A stretch of DNA of 64,000 nt from Myxococcota bacterium (GTDB lineage: Bacteria > Myxococcota_A > UBA9160 > SMWR01), in NCBI GenBank assembly GCA_022447545.1, contig JAKVBI010000023.1, forward strand, positions 41,598-105,597. Direction: 5' to 3'. The position numbers and the translations under genes are program-made. The notes beneath the pieces were generated by a model. The model searched no databases and was not told where the DNA came from. It saw nothing but the letters and a program-made list of their open reading frames with translations. Positions 35,416-44,035 of this stretch are shown piece by piece (the stretch's first letter is position 1; each line of letters opens with the position of its first letter).

Positions 35416-36039
35416 ATGAGCCGCTCCACACCTCTTCGACTCGGAATCGGTGGCCCGGTGGGTTCCGGGAAAACCGCACTGGTTCTCGCTCTCTGCATGC
35501 GACTGCGTGACCGCTATTCAGTCGCCGTCGTCACCAACGACATCTACACCCGTGAAGATCGCGACTTTCTCGTCCGCCATGGCGCCCTCCCGTCGGATCG
35601 CATCGAAGGGGTAGAAACCGGTGGCTGCCCGCATACGGCCATCCGCGAGGATGCTTCCATCAACCTCGAAGCCATCGCCCAATTGAACGAGCGCATCCCG
35701 GAACTCGACCTGGTGATCGTCGAAAGTGGAGGCGACAACCTCGCGGCTACCTTCAGCCCGGAGCTCTCGGACTTGACCATCTATGTGATCGACGTAGCCG
35801 CAGGAGACAAGATTCCCAGAAAAGGGGGGCCTGGCATCACACGCTCGGACCTGCTGGTCATCAACAAGACCGACCTCGCCGACAAAGTGGGGGCCTCCCT
35901 CTCGGTCATGGACCGTGACTCTGCGAAGATGCGTGGCGACCGACCGTATCTCTTCACAAGCCTACGTGAGGAACGCGGTGTCGAAGAGGTGGTTTCCTTC
36001 ATCTGCCACCAGGGAATGCTCGGACTCGAGACGCATTGA
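35416..36039 (+). CDS. ureG: urease accessory GTPase UreG
   Basis: SIMIBI-class GTPase of 207 residues that delivers nickel in the UreDFG complex. P-loop [14 protein letters not shown] at the N-terminus, the CPH metal motif in [30 protein letters not shown], and the guanine motif [18 protein letters not shown] lies before the ATG; the open frame upstream is only a shadow of ureF. Last gene of the urease operon; 91 bases follow before the cupin gene. Confidence 0.96.
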   Translation: MSRSTPLRLGIGGPVGSGKTALVLALCMRLRDRYSVAVVTNDIYTREDRDFLVRHGALPSDRIEGVETGGCPHTAIREDASINLEAIAQLNERIPELDLVIVESGGDNLAATFSPELSDLTIYVIDVAAGDKIPRKGGPGITRSDLLVINKTDLADKVGASLSVMDRDSAKMRGDRPYLFTSLREERGVEEVVSFICHQGMLGLETH

Positions 36040-36065
36040 GCGCGAACGAACCCACCGCACGAGTG

Positions 36066-36071
36066 TATACT
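36066..36071 (+). promoter_or_regulatory. possible -10 element before the cupin/aldolase operon
   Basis: TATACT, preceded by TG, is the only AT-rich hexamer in the 91 bases between ureG and the cupin gene. No -35 element lies at the right distance (the nearest TTGAGC is 24 bases away). It would start transcription about 50 bases before the cupin ATG. Confidence 0.25.
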
Positions 36072-36130
36072 AATCCCGTTCAATCCATCCCACGGCTGGG
36101 TCCAGACCCTGCCAATGAATGGGGAAACGC

Positions 36131-36463
36131 ATGGCTGTGATCGTCAGACCCGACGAACGCGTGCTCGAGCCCTATCCCGGCTCCAACGACGGGCTCAAAC
36201 TCTCAAGGCTCCGACCCGATGATCCCTACGTCCACATGACCGAAGTTCCACCGGGCTACGAGATCGGGCTGCACAGTCATTCGGAAACCGAGGTGACAGT
36301 GATCCTGTCAGGATCAGCCCAGGTCGGAGACTCCGAATGCGGCCCCGGCACGGTACTCATGATCGAAGCGAACGAGGAGTATGCGCTCCGCGCCGGTGAC
36401 GACGAACCCCTGACCTTCGTGGTGATCCGTCCGCGCAAGGCCAGCTACAAAATGAGCCCATGA
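36131..36463 (+). CDS. small cupin-domain protein
   Basis: Single-domain cupin of 110 residues. The first cupin motif is GYEIGLHSHSETEVTVILSG (two His and a Glu) and the second is GPGTVLMIEANEEYAL, which lacks the usual His, so metal binding may be partial. Small cupins are sugar or acid isomerases, dioxygenases or sensors. ATG at 36131 is preferred to the one at 36119 because of a GGGGAAA stretch upstream. It overlaps the aldolase gene by four bases, starting a tightly coupled four-gene set. Function unknown. Confidence 0.78.
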   Translation: MAVIVRPDERVLEPYPGSNDGLKLSRLRPDDPYVHMTEVPPGYEIGLHSHSETEVTVILSGSAQVGDSECGPGTVLMIEANEEYALRAGDDEPLTFVVIRPRKASYKMSP

Positions 36464-37197
36464 GCGCCTTGGAACGCCGTTACCGCCGTGGCCTGGCCGA
36501 AGGCCGCCAAGTCACGGGCGTCTTCTGCTGTCTCGATGGCTTTGCGACGTCGCATCTGCTCGCTGCTGCCGGTTTCGACTTTCTGATCTTCGACCGTCAG
36601 CACGCCGCCTACACCTGGCCTGAACTCGAGCAACTCTGCTTCCGTGTGCGATCGGAGGGCGCATCGCCCTTCATCCGGGTTGCCTCGACCGAAGAAGCGG
36701 AACTCAACCTGGCCCTGGATCTACCCGTGGACGGAATCGTCCTTCCGAACCTTGTTTCAGCCGAGGACACGCGGCGCGCACTTTCTTTCTGCAAGTTTCC
36801 TCCAGAAGGAGTTCGCTCCCTGGGAAACGAAAGGCACGATGCCATCTGGGGCGCGTACAGTCAGCCCGAACCTCTGGTGGGCATGCTGGTCGAACACCCG
36901 GGCGCCGTCGAAGAACTCGACGAAATCCTGCAGCTCGCCATCGACTTCGTCTGGGTCGGCGCACACGATCTCTCGGCGCTCATGGGCCTCGACCCCCACG
37001 AAGCCTTCGGACCCGACGGAAGAGCTCCGGAACTCGAAGAGGCCTACCAGAAGATCAAGGCAACGGCGCAAAAGCATGGCGTCGTGTACTGGGACGCACC
37101 GGGCTCACCCGATGCCGCCGTGGTGTTTGGAGGAGTCGATGCACGCATGTTCTCCGCCGCCGCTGAAAAGGCTCTGGCCCAAGCCCGGGGCACGTGA
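36460..37197 (+). CDS. HpcH/HpaI-family aldolase (class II, pyruvate-type)
   Basis: TIM-barrel aldolase of 245 residues. The catalytic and metal residues of HpaI are recognisable: His in FDRQHAAYTW, Arg in SPFIRVAS, Glu in MLVEHPGAVEELDEI and Asp in WVGAHDLSALMG. Such enzymes cleave 2-keto-4-hydroxy acids to pyruvate plus an aldehyde, or macrophomate/citramalyl-type substrates. It overlaps the cupin gene (ATGA), and its own stop overlaps the start of the D-2-hydroxyacid dehydrogenase. Its product, a 2-oxo acid, would be a natural substrate for the next enzyme. Confidence 0.88.
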   Translation: MSALERRYRRGLAEGRQVTGVFCCLDGFATSHLLAAAGFDFLIFDRQHAAYTWPELEQLCFRVRSEGASPFIRVASTEEAELNLALDLPVDGIVLPNLVSAEDTRRALSFCKFPPEGVRSLGNERHDAIWGAYSQPEPLVGMLVEHPGAVEELDEILQLAIDFVWVGAHDLSALMGLDPHEAFGPDGRAPELEEAYQKIKATAQKHGVVYWDAPGSPDAAVVFGGVDARMFSAAAEKALAQARGT

Positions 37198-38231
37198 TGC
37201 GCAAACGCATCTACCTCCCCCAACCGATGCTCCACCCGGACGGCGAAGAACTCCTTCGCAAGGAATGCGACATCGTGTTGGCCAGCGAACTCGACGAAGC
37301 AGACCGTGGCGCCGCTCTGGCCTCGGCCCACGGCTTCTCGGGTGGTGTCGCCGTTGATGCAGCTCTCATGGATCGAGCGCCAAATCTCGAGGTGATCGGT
37401 TTCCCGGGCTCGGGTTACGAGGCCATCGACGTTGCCGCAGCCACGGACCGCGGCATCTGCGTCGTCTACGCTGCGGGCTCCCAGTACACCGCGGTTGCCG
37501 AGCACGCCCTCGGCCTCGCGTTGTCTGTCGCCAAGCGAATCGGCTATTCGGATCGCTTTCTCCACCGAGAAAAGCGTTTCATCGATCGCAGTGTCTTCAC
37601 CGGTGACGGCTGGCCAGGGTTCCCCCATGAGATCTCCGGCAAGACCGTTGGACTGCTGGGCTTCGGCTTCATCGGGCGAGACCTCGCTCGCAAATGCCGC
37701 GCCGCGTTCGACATGCGGGTGCTGGCCTACGACCCCTACTTCGACCCCGTCGAAGCCGAACGACAGGGGGTCACCCTCTACCGCACACGAAGCGAACTCC
37801 CTCAGCTTCTGGCTCAGAGCGACTTCGTCGTGCTGTGCCTACCCTTGAACGACGAGACTCACCACATCCTGGGCGCGGCAGAACTGGAAGCCATGCGGTC
37901 GGACGCGGTATTGATCAACGTCTCACGTGGTGGAACCGTGGACGAAGTCGCTCTCGAACAGGCGCTCCGAACGGGTGCCATTGCCGGAGCCGGTCTCGAC
38001 GTCTTCGACCCCGAGCCCACACGGGACAACCACCCCCTCTTCGATCTCGAAAATGTCGTGCTCACACCTCATATCGGAGGCTGGGTCGAAGAGGCCCTAC
38101 CGCGTCTCGCCGTCACCGCAGCACGAGAGATGCTCATGGTGCTTCGAGGCGAGCGCCCTACCCGAATCGCAAATCCCCAAGTCTGGGATGACCCCTCACG
38201 GCGAGTTCGCGGAATCGAGGACCCCCAATGA
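37197..38231 (+). CDS. D-2-hydroxyacid dehydrogenase (NAD-dependent)
   Basis: Two-domain dehydrogenase of 344 residues. The Rossmann loop is GLLGFGFIGRDLA, the substrate Arg lies in INVSRGGTVDE, the Glu in FDPEPTRDNHPLF and the catalytic His in LTPHIGGW. It interconverts 2-oxo and D-2-hydroxy acids such as glyoxylate/glycolate or phosphoglycerate-like compounds. ATG at 37197 shares a base with the aldolase stop; a GTG precedes it by one codon. It overlaps the amidohydrolase by four bases. The substrate is presumably the oxo acid handled by the aldolase. Confidence 0.88.
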   Translation: MRKRIYLPQPMLHPDGEELLRKECDIVLASELDEADRGAALASAHGFSGGVAVDAALMDRAPNLEVIGFPGSGYEAIDVAAATDRGICVVYAAGSQYTAVAEHALGLALSVAKRIGYSDRFLHREKRFIDRSVFTGDGWPGFPHEISGKTVGLLGFGFIGRDLARKCRAAFDMRVLAYDPYFDPVEAERQGVTLYRTRSELPQLLAQSDFVVLCLPLNDETHHILGAAELEAMRSDAVLINVSRGGTVDEVALEQALRTGAIAGAGLDVFDPEPTRDNHPLFDLENVVLTPHIGGWVEEALPRLAVTAAREMLMVLRGERPTRIANPQVWDDPSRRVRGIEDPQ

Positions 38232-39382
38232 GTGATACCCGCTACTGGATCATCGACGCCGACACCCACGTCACCGAACCGCCCGACCTGTGGACCAGCC
38301 GCCTTCCGTCGAAGTGGGCGGACCGGGCTCCACACATCGAATGGGATGACGAAAAGGAGCAGGAGGTCTGGGTCATCGACGGGCAGCGCGCCACCCCCAT
38401 CGGGGTCACTGCAACGGCCGGTTGGAAGGATCCCTTCCCCGCCAACCCTCCGACCTTCGACGACTGCCACCGCGGCTCCCATGACCTCGAAGACCGCCTG
38501 AAGTACATGGATTCTCTGGGGATCTGGGCGCAGGTCCTCTACCCGAACGTCGGCGGATTCGGAACCCAGGCTTTCCAGCGGATCGACGACCCCGCTCTCA
38601 AGCTGGAATGTGTGCGCGCCTACAACGACTTTCTGATCGATTGGATCTCGCCAGAACCGCGACGCTTCGCGCCCGTGATGGCCACCCCCTTCTGGGACGT
38701 GGAAGCAACCGTCAAAGAAATCGAGCGTTGTGCGGGACGCGGACACAAGGGCCTGCTCTTCACAGGTGAACCCCATGCCCATGGCCTTCCCTATCTATCG
38801 GACCGTTCCTGGGACCCGATCTGGGCAGCCGCCCAAGCCGCCAAATTACCGGTGAGCTTCCACATCGGTAGCGGAGACACCAGCGACATTGGTCCCGAGC
38901 GCGTTGAAGTCGAAGGCTACGCCACCAATTCCGCACGCGGTGGCAGCGCCCTCTTTCTCGCCAACGGAGGCCACATCCTCGACCTGCTGTTCAGCGGCAT
39001 CCTGCCGAGATTCCCGGAGCTTCAGTTCGTTTCGGTGGAAAGCGGTGTCGGTTGGGTTCCCTTCGTCCTTCAAGCAGCCGACTACCAGTTCGGCCAACTG
39101 GGCGTACGGGCTGAGCGCCCGGAGTTCGAGTTGAAGCCCAGCGAATACTTCCGCCGCCAAGTCTACGCATGTTGTTGGTTCGAGAAGGTCAACCCAGACG
39201 TTCTCGAGTTCGTCCACACCGACCGGGTGCTGTTCGAAACCGACTTTCCTCATCCCACGAGCATCTATGCTCAAGACGTACACCGCTCCATCGAAGATGG
39301 CCTCGCCGACCTCTCGGAGACTGACCGTCGCATGGTGCTGTGGGACAATACGGCCGCACTCTACGGAATCGCCCCCCCCTGA
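38228..39382 (+). CDS. amidohydrolase-2 family metal-dependent hydrolase
   Basis: TIM-barrel hydrolase of 384 residues, same family as the gene at 10632. DADTHVTEPPDLWTSRLPSKW starts the chain; SFHIGSGD and FVSVESGVGWVPFVLQAADYQF lie in the middle; VLFETDFPHPTSIY carries the late Asp, and NTAALYGI ends it. It closes the cupin-aldolase-dehydrogenase set by a four-base overlap. ACMSD-like decarboxylases and lactonases are in this family. The substrate cannot be named. Confidence 0.85.
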   Translation: MSDTRYWIIDADTHVTEPPDLWTSRLPSKWADRAPHIEWDDEKEQEVWVIDGQRATPIGVTATAGWKDPFPANPPTFDDCHRGSHDLEDRLKYMDSLGIWAQVLYPNVGGFGTQAFQRIDDPALKLECVRAYNDFLIDWISPEPRRFAPVMATPFWDVEATVKEIERCAGRGHKGLLFTGEPHAHGLPYLSDRSWDPIWAAAQAAKLPVSFHIGSGDTSDIGPERVEVEGYATNSARGGSALFLANGGHILDLLFSGILPRFPELQFVSVESGVGWVPFVLQAADYQFGQLGVRAERPEFELKPSEYFRRQVYACCWFEKVNPDVLEFVHTDRVLFETDFPHPTSIYAQDVHRSIEDGLADLSETDRRMVLWDNTAALYGIAPP

Positions 39383-39457
39383 TTCCAATCGACAAGGCAT
39401 TCACTCTCGGCCCCGTCGAAAAGCAGCGTCGAGTGCCGAGTCCGGTATGGTGGGCTC

Positions 39458-40717
39458 ATGGTCACGAATCCTCCGGGGACTTTTTCCGCCCTGAAATTTC
39501 CCGAGTTCCGTGCGCTCTGGTTCGGAAGCCTCCTCTCATTCGTAGCCTTCTTCATGTCGACCATCGTCCAGAGTGTCGTCGCCTTCGAGGTCGGGGGAAC
39601 GAACAGTGCCGTGGGCAAGATCGTCTCGGGCCAGGGCATCGCCATGCTGCTGATCGGACCCCTTGGCGGGGCAATTGCAGACCGTTGGCCCAAGCGGAGA
39701 GTGATCGTGTTCGGCCAGGCGCTGGCGGCCGGGGTCTTCCTCTGGACTGGACTCCTGATCGCGAGCGGTGCCATGACAATCGTCTGGTTGGCGATCAGCG
39801 CATTCTCGATCGGCGTGTCCATCGCATTCATCGGCCCATCGCGTCAGGGAATGACGGTCGAATTGGTGCCGGCAACCATGCGCGGCAACGCCATGGCGAT
39901 CAACAACGTGGCCAACACAGGGGCTCGGGTGATGGGCCCGGCCGTGGCGGGCATCCTGCTCGCGTGGGAGAGTTCGGGACCTGCAGGAAGCTACCTGATC
40001 ATGACCCTCTGCTACCTCGCCGCCACGGTCTTCATGGCCTGGGTTCCCCGGATCGAAGTACAGCCCGAAGCCAGATCCCGACCGGTTCTGCGCGACATCG
40101 CCGAAGGGCTCTCCTACGTCTTCTCTCACAAGCGTCTGCGCCTACTCGTGCTCTTCTTCACCATCTCGATCTTCATGGGTTTTCCGCACGTGACGGTCCT
40201 TCCCGGCCTTGCGGAAAACGCCCTGGGGGGAACTGCGGTCGATATCAGTGAACTCTTCCTCGCTTCTGCGGTGGGAGCTCTGGCGGCGAGCTTGGCCGTG
40301 ACGCGGTTTGGGGACTCGCCCCACGCCGACATCATCTACACCGGTATGGCCGGGTTGTTCGGAGTCTCGCTGCTGGGACTCGCGTGGTCCCCGAGTTTTT
40401 TCTGGGCACAGCTTTCCATGTTCGGCGTAGGAGCAGGAAGTGGCGGATTCCAAGCCCTCAATGCCTCGGTCATCGCCAGGGAGACCGCCCTCCCCTACAT
40501 CGGCCGCGTCATGTCACTCGTCATGCTGGCGTTCGGTGGTTTCGGCCTGATGGCGCTGCCCTATGGGTATCTCGCCGACTGGGCGGGAGAGCGGAACACG
40601 ATCGTCGTCATGGGATGCAGCGTGCTTCTGGTGACCGCAGTCTTCCGTTTCCTGCTGGTTCGAGAGAGCGCAGACCGGGAATCCGCACCGCTACCTGCCG
40701 AGCCTCTGGACTCATAG
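39458..40717 (+). CDS. MFS transporter (drug/enterobactin-exporter-like)
   Basis: Major-facilitator protein of 419 residues with about 12 membrane segments. FPEFRALWFGSLLSFVAFFMSTIVQSVVAFEVGG is helix 1, and the MFS signature between helices 2 and 3 is GGAIADRWPKRRVIVFGQ. The middle loop is short, and residues near the end (RESADRESAPLPAEPLDS) are cytoplasmic. It resembles the MFS_3 exporter group. It lies 75 bases after the amidohydrolase and may export or import a metabolite of that operon. Its end overlaps the convergent ZIP-like gene by six bases. Confidence 0.85.
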   Translation: MVTNPPGTFSALKFPEFRALWFGSLLSFVAFFMSTIVQSVVAFEVGGTNSAVGKIVSGQGIAMLLIGPLGGAIADRWPKRRVIVFGQALAAGVFLWTGLLIASGAMTIVWLAISAFSIGVSIAFIGPSRQGMTVELVPATMRGNAMAINNVANTGARVMGPAVAGILLAWESSGPAGSYLIMTLCYLAATVFMAWVPRIEVQPEARSRPVLRDIAEGLSYVFSHKRLRLLVLFFTISIFMGFPHVTVLPGLAENALGGTAVDISELFLASAVGALAASLAVTRFGDSPHADIIYTGMAGLFGVSLLGLAWSPSFFWAQLSMFGVGAGSGGFQALNASVIARETALPYIGRVMSLVMLAFGGFGLMALPYGYLADWAGERNTIVVMGCSVLLVTAVFRFLLVRESADRESAPLPAEPLDS

Positions 40718-41518
40718 AAGCATCGCACCCAACAGACTCATGCCAAAACCCAGAAAGAAAAGCATCGATCCTCCAAACGAATCTGCATCTTGAGCATGGG
40801 CTTCCACGAGCAATTCCTCGGTGACCAGGTAGAGAAGAGCAGCGGCACCAAAACTCAACACACAGGCCTTCGCAACGTCGCCCAAATCCACCAGCAATGA
40901 TGCACCCAGGAGCATGCAGGCACCGGTCAGCGAGGCCATCAATGTCAATGACACCAGAGCGAAGCGAGCCGTCCGGCCTCGTGCGCGCAGGGTCGCCGCG
41001 AGACCCATCGAAATGAAGAGAACCTCGAACGTGACGGCAATGGTGAGCAACACACCGCTCGAAAGTGAAAGTGAAAAACCCACGCCGATCAAAAGCCCAT
41101 CAATGGCCAGATCGACCCCGGTCGCAATGAACATGTTCGAAGCCGACACGCTCGAAGGCCCTGATTCAGCCTCTCCATGAGTGTCGCCCCCCGTGGCCCA
41201 CCGCACCCCGAACATCAGGACCACTCCCAAGGAGAACCCCAGCACCACCGAGAGCTTGTACCCACCCTCGAGCATCTCGGGAACGATCTCGGTAGCCACT
41301 GCCGCAAACACGATGCCTGCCGCCAGGTGCTGGAGAGCCGAGCGCGCCTTGGGTCCAGGTTCTCGAGTACCCGCAATGAGGACCCCGCACAAGGTCGCCA
41401 CCACAGGCAATAGCGCCCAGAGGGCCACTTGAGACAATTCGGCGCTCCGGGTTTCCGCCCCCGCCGCCCAGGTCGCTGAAGGGAGGACCAGAACCATCAA
41501 CAGAAAGAGGGCCGCCAT
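40712..41518 (-). CDS. ZIP-family-like metal transporter
   Basis: Integral membrane protein of 268 residues with a cleavable-looking N-terminus (AALFLLMVLVLPSATWAAG) and seven to eight membrane segments arranged like ZIP zinc transporters. The usual metal-binding His of helices 4 and 5 are not there: the DGxxIG motif reads ATGVDLAIDGLLIGVGFS and the HE motif reads VTFEVLFISMGLAAT, and the earlier HLLPE motif reads ATEIVPEML. It may carry another ion or be a regulator. ATG at 41518 with GAGGAG upstream is chosen over the GTG at 41539. Confidence 0.75.
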   Translation of the reverse strand: MAALFLLMVLVLPSATWAAGAETRSAELSQVALWALLPVVATLCGVLIAGTREPGPKARSALQHLAAGIVFAAVATEIVPEMLEGGYKLSVVLGFSLGVVLMFGVRWATGGDTHGEAESGPSSVSASNMFIATGVDLAIDGLLIGVGFSLSLSSGVLLTIAVTFEVLFISMGLAATLRARGRTARFALVSLTLMASLTGACMLLGASLLVDLGDVAKACVLSFGAAALLYLVTEELLVEAHAQDADSFGGSMLFFLGFGMSLLGAMLL

Positions 41519-41635
41519 GGACGAATTCGCTCCTCGCACTCCTAGAGGCTAGAGGATCATCAGCAGCGCGTACACAAGACACTCATGGTGCGCGGTGGCT
41601 GCAATCGTTTCGCTCAGCCGGTGGACTCGAGCGTC

Positions 41636-42250
41636 TCAGGAGCAGGAGGTCTCGAGTTTTCCTCGAAGTTCCAGGTCGACATCGGTCCAGGTCTTGGACA
41701 CGCCATCTTCGCCCGTGTGCTGAACCCGGCAGGCCTGATTGATCTGATCGTGGGCCTCCTGCATCCCAAAGGCGAGCATGTCGATACTGGCCTTGGCATT
41801 GACAGTTCCATCCTCGGCGATCGTATAGGCGAAGGGAATTTCGCGTGTCTGTCCGTTCAGAGTCACCGCGATCTCCACCGTCCCCCGCCTGTCGTCGCCC
41901 TCGACTCGGGTGACCCGTCCCTTGATGTCGCCATCCTCTTTGACGAAGCCGAAGAAGAAGGTCGCCAACGTCACGTCGCGGGCGGGATTGCCACTGTCCA
42001 CCGACTTGCCGCGAATCTTCATGCTGAGCCCTTTGGCCAGCGCGGGCCACGAATTGGCCGTGCGCGGGCCCTCAAGGGAGGTCGCGCCAAAACTCCCATT
42101 CACGGGGGCCTTGCTTGCGAGTTTGAATGCGCGCCAGTGTACCGTCACGCCGTCGTCCCCCAACGAGTAGGTGCATTCTGCGAAGGCGTGGACCGGCACG
42201 AGCACGAACACAGCCAGCAACGACAGAATCATCGAACCTCTTCCCATCAT
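41636..42250 (-). CDS. YceI-family periplasmic protein
   Basis: Exported lipocalin-like protein of 204 residues with a signal peptide (ILSLLAVFVLVPVHAFAE). The YceI pattern is recognisable: VTVHWRAFKLASKAPVNGSFG, then FFFGFVKEDGDIKGRVTRVEGDDRRGTVEIAVTLNGQTREIPFAYTI. The family binds polyisoprenoids or related amphipaths in the periplasm. Two cysteines (AECTY and QACRV) could form a disulphide. GGAGGAG lies three bases before the first ATG of the two. It sits between metG and the ZIP-like gene on the minus strand. Confidence 0.75.
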   Translation of the reverse strand: MMGRGSMILSLLAVFVLVPVHAFAECTYSLGDDGVTVHWRAFKLASKAPVNGSFGATSLEGPRTANSWPALAKGLSMKIRGKSVDSGNPARDVTLATFFFGFVKEDGDIKGRVTRVEGDDRRGTVEIAVTLNGQTREIPFAYTIAEDGTVNAKASIDMLAFGMQEAHDQINQACRVQHTGEDGVSKTWTDVDLELRGKLETSCS

Positions 42251-42323
42251 CCGCTCCTCCTCCCCAGTCTGGAGTCAAGTCTCCAATCGTTTCGTCGAAA
42301 GCGTTGGAATACGCCCGCAGCCA

Positions 42324-43895
42324 CTACTCGTCCTGAATCCGAGCAAACAAAGGCGGGCCCTTTTCGATGGACGCTCCGGCCGACAATCCACCCCACGCCA
42401 TGCAATCGGCGAGGCCCGGACCCTCCGGATCCGCCAGACGCACCGTATATTCTTCGAGCCCCATCCGACGCCAGACCTCCTCCATCTTCTGAGGCAGCGT
42501 GGGCCATAGCAGCAGGCTGGCCAACCGGTAGGTCTCGGCGCACGAATAGAGAATCTCGGCCACACGCTCCTCGGTACCCTCCTGTTTGGCCAACTTGAAG
42601 GGCTGAGTCTCTTCGATGAAGGCATCGATGGCGCGCACGAGGTCGAGCCCCTTGGAGAGTCCCCCGAGACCCAGGGGGGCACGCCGGTCGTCTCCAAGGA
42701 TCTCCTCGACCCGGGCGCGCAGACCCGGATCACTGGAAGGTTCCTCGAAACAGCCCCCGAGATATCGCCCCGTCATGTTGGAAATGCGGTGGAACGAGTT
42801 TCCGAGGGTGTTGGCGAGATCCGAGTTGTAGACGGCCAGAAAACGCGCGTCCGAAAAGTCGCCGTCATCCGTTCCCAGCGGGCCCTGGGTCAGCAGATAC
42901 CAGCGCAGAGCGTCGAGACCGAATTTCTCGACCACCTCGTCGAGTTTTTCGAGATCGACGAAATTCCCCAGAGACTTGGACATCTTCTGACCATCCCGGA
43001 TCCAGAAGGAGTGGGCGTAGATCTGCCTCGGCAACTTCATCCACTCCCGACCCGGTGCTTTCTGAATCGCCATCAACATGGCGGGCCAGATGACCGCGTG
43101 AAACCAGAGGATGTCCTTGGCGATCAAGTGGAGGTTCGCCGGCCAATACTTGCGCCGTTCCGGAGCCTCCACGGTCGAGGTGTAGTTGATGAGGGCGTCG
43201 ATCCAGACGTAAATCATGTGATCGGACCGGCCGGGGAAGGGGATCCCCCAGTCGCCTCCCCCGCTGCGAGAGATGGGCACATCTGCGAGGCCCTCTCGAA
43301 TCCGGCCCAGCACCTCGTTGCGGCGCGCCACCGGCTGGATGAATTCGGGATTGGCGTCGATCCAGGCGAGCAGATCGTCGGAAAAGGCCGATAGGCGGAA
43401 GAAATAGTTCTCCTCCTTCCGCCGAACCAGTGACTTCCCATTGATGGGGGACTTGAAGTCGTGCTCCGCCGCTCGCGCCTCGGGAACGTATTCCTCCTGC
43501 CCGGCGTCATACCAGCCCTCGTATTCACCCAGATAGACGTCCCCGGTCTCCACCAGATCGGAGATCATGCCGGTCACGAAGGCCTTATGACGGGCCTCGG
43601 AGGTGCGAATGAAATCGTCGTTGGAGATGCCGAAGCGCTCGAAGGTCGTGCGGAAGGCCTCGGCGTTCTGATCGGCCCAGGCCTGGGCGGACATGCCCCG
43701 CTCCGCCGCGGTGTCCACCACCTTGGCTGCGTGCTCATCGGTACCCGTGAGAAAAAAAGTATCCTCGCCCGCCAGGCGATGGATACGGGCAACGACGTCG
43801 GCCACCGTGGTGGTGTAGAGGTGTCCGATATGGGGCCGGTCATTGACGTAGTAGATCGGCGTCGTGATGTAGAAGGTCTGGGTCGAATCAGTCAT
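42324..43895 (-). CDS. metG: methionyl-tRNA synthetase
   Basis: Class I synthetase of 523 residues charging tRNA-Met. ITTPIYYVNDRPHIGHLYTTTVADVVARIHRL has the HIGH motif, TGTDEHAAKV the selectivity strand, and RDGQKMSKSLGNFV the KMSKS loop. The connective peptide has no CxxC zinc knuckles (only EGWYDAGQEEYVPEARAAEHD), so it is the zinc-free form. It lacks the C-terminal EMAPII tRNA-binding domain. Housekeeping gene standing alone on the minus strand. Confidence 0.95.
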   Translation of the reverse strand: MTDSTQTFYITTPIYYVNDRPHIGHLYTTTVADVVARIHRLAGEDTFFLTGTDEHAAKVVDTAAERGMSAQAWADQNAEAFRTTFERFGISNDDFIRTSEARHKAFVTGMISDLVETGDVYLGEYEGWYDAGQEEYVPEARAAEHDFKSPINGKSLVRRKEENYFFRLSAFSDDLLAWIDANPEFIQPVARRNEVLGRIREGLADVPISRSGGGDWGIPFPGRSDHMIYVWIDALINYTSTVEAPERRKYWPANLHLIAKDILWFHAVIWPAMLMAIQKAPGREWMKLPRQIYAHSFWIRDGQKMSKSLGNFVDLEKLDEVVEKFGLDALRWYLLTQGPLGTDDGDFSDARFLAVYNSDLANTLGNSFHRISNMTGRYLGGCFEEPSSDPGLRARVEEILGDDRRAPLGLGGLSKGLDLVRAIDAFIEETQPFKLAKQEGTEERVAEILYSCAETYRLASLLLWPTLPQKMEEVWRRMGLEEYTVRLADPEGPGLADCMAWGGLSAGASIEKGPPLFARIQDE

Positions 43896-44013
43896 GGGAT
43901 CTTTGCTGGCTGGGATCGAATGGGCCGGAGTCTAGCGAAGGCATACGCCCGCAACGCATCCGCCTGAAGCCATCCAACCGACAGCTCGAACCGGCGAACG
44001 AGTGCAGGAAAAG

Positions 44014-44030
44014 CCCCCCGAGGCGAGGGG
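44014..44030 (-). terminator. weak GC hairpin plus T-run after the phosphotransferase gene
   Basis: On the minus strand, CCCC-TCGCCTC-GGGG followed by GGCTTTT begins six bases after the stop of the phosphotransferase gene. The stem is only four to five pairs, so termination would be inefficient. It separates that gene from metG. Confidence 0.3.
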
Positions 44031-44035
44031 TCCGC

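Noticed and set aside
36036-36071. TTGAGC/TATACT as a promoter pair after ureG
   Set aside because: Spacer of 24 bases is too long; only the -10 is kept as a weak candidate.
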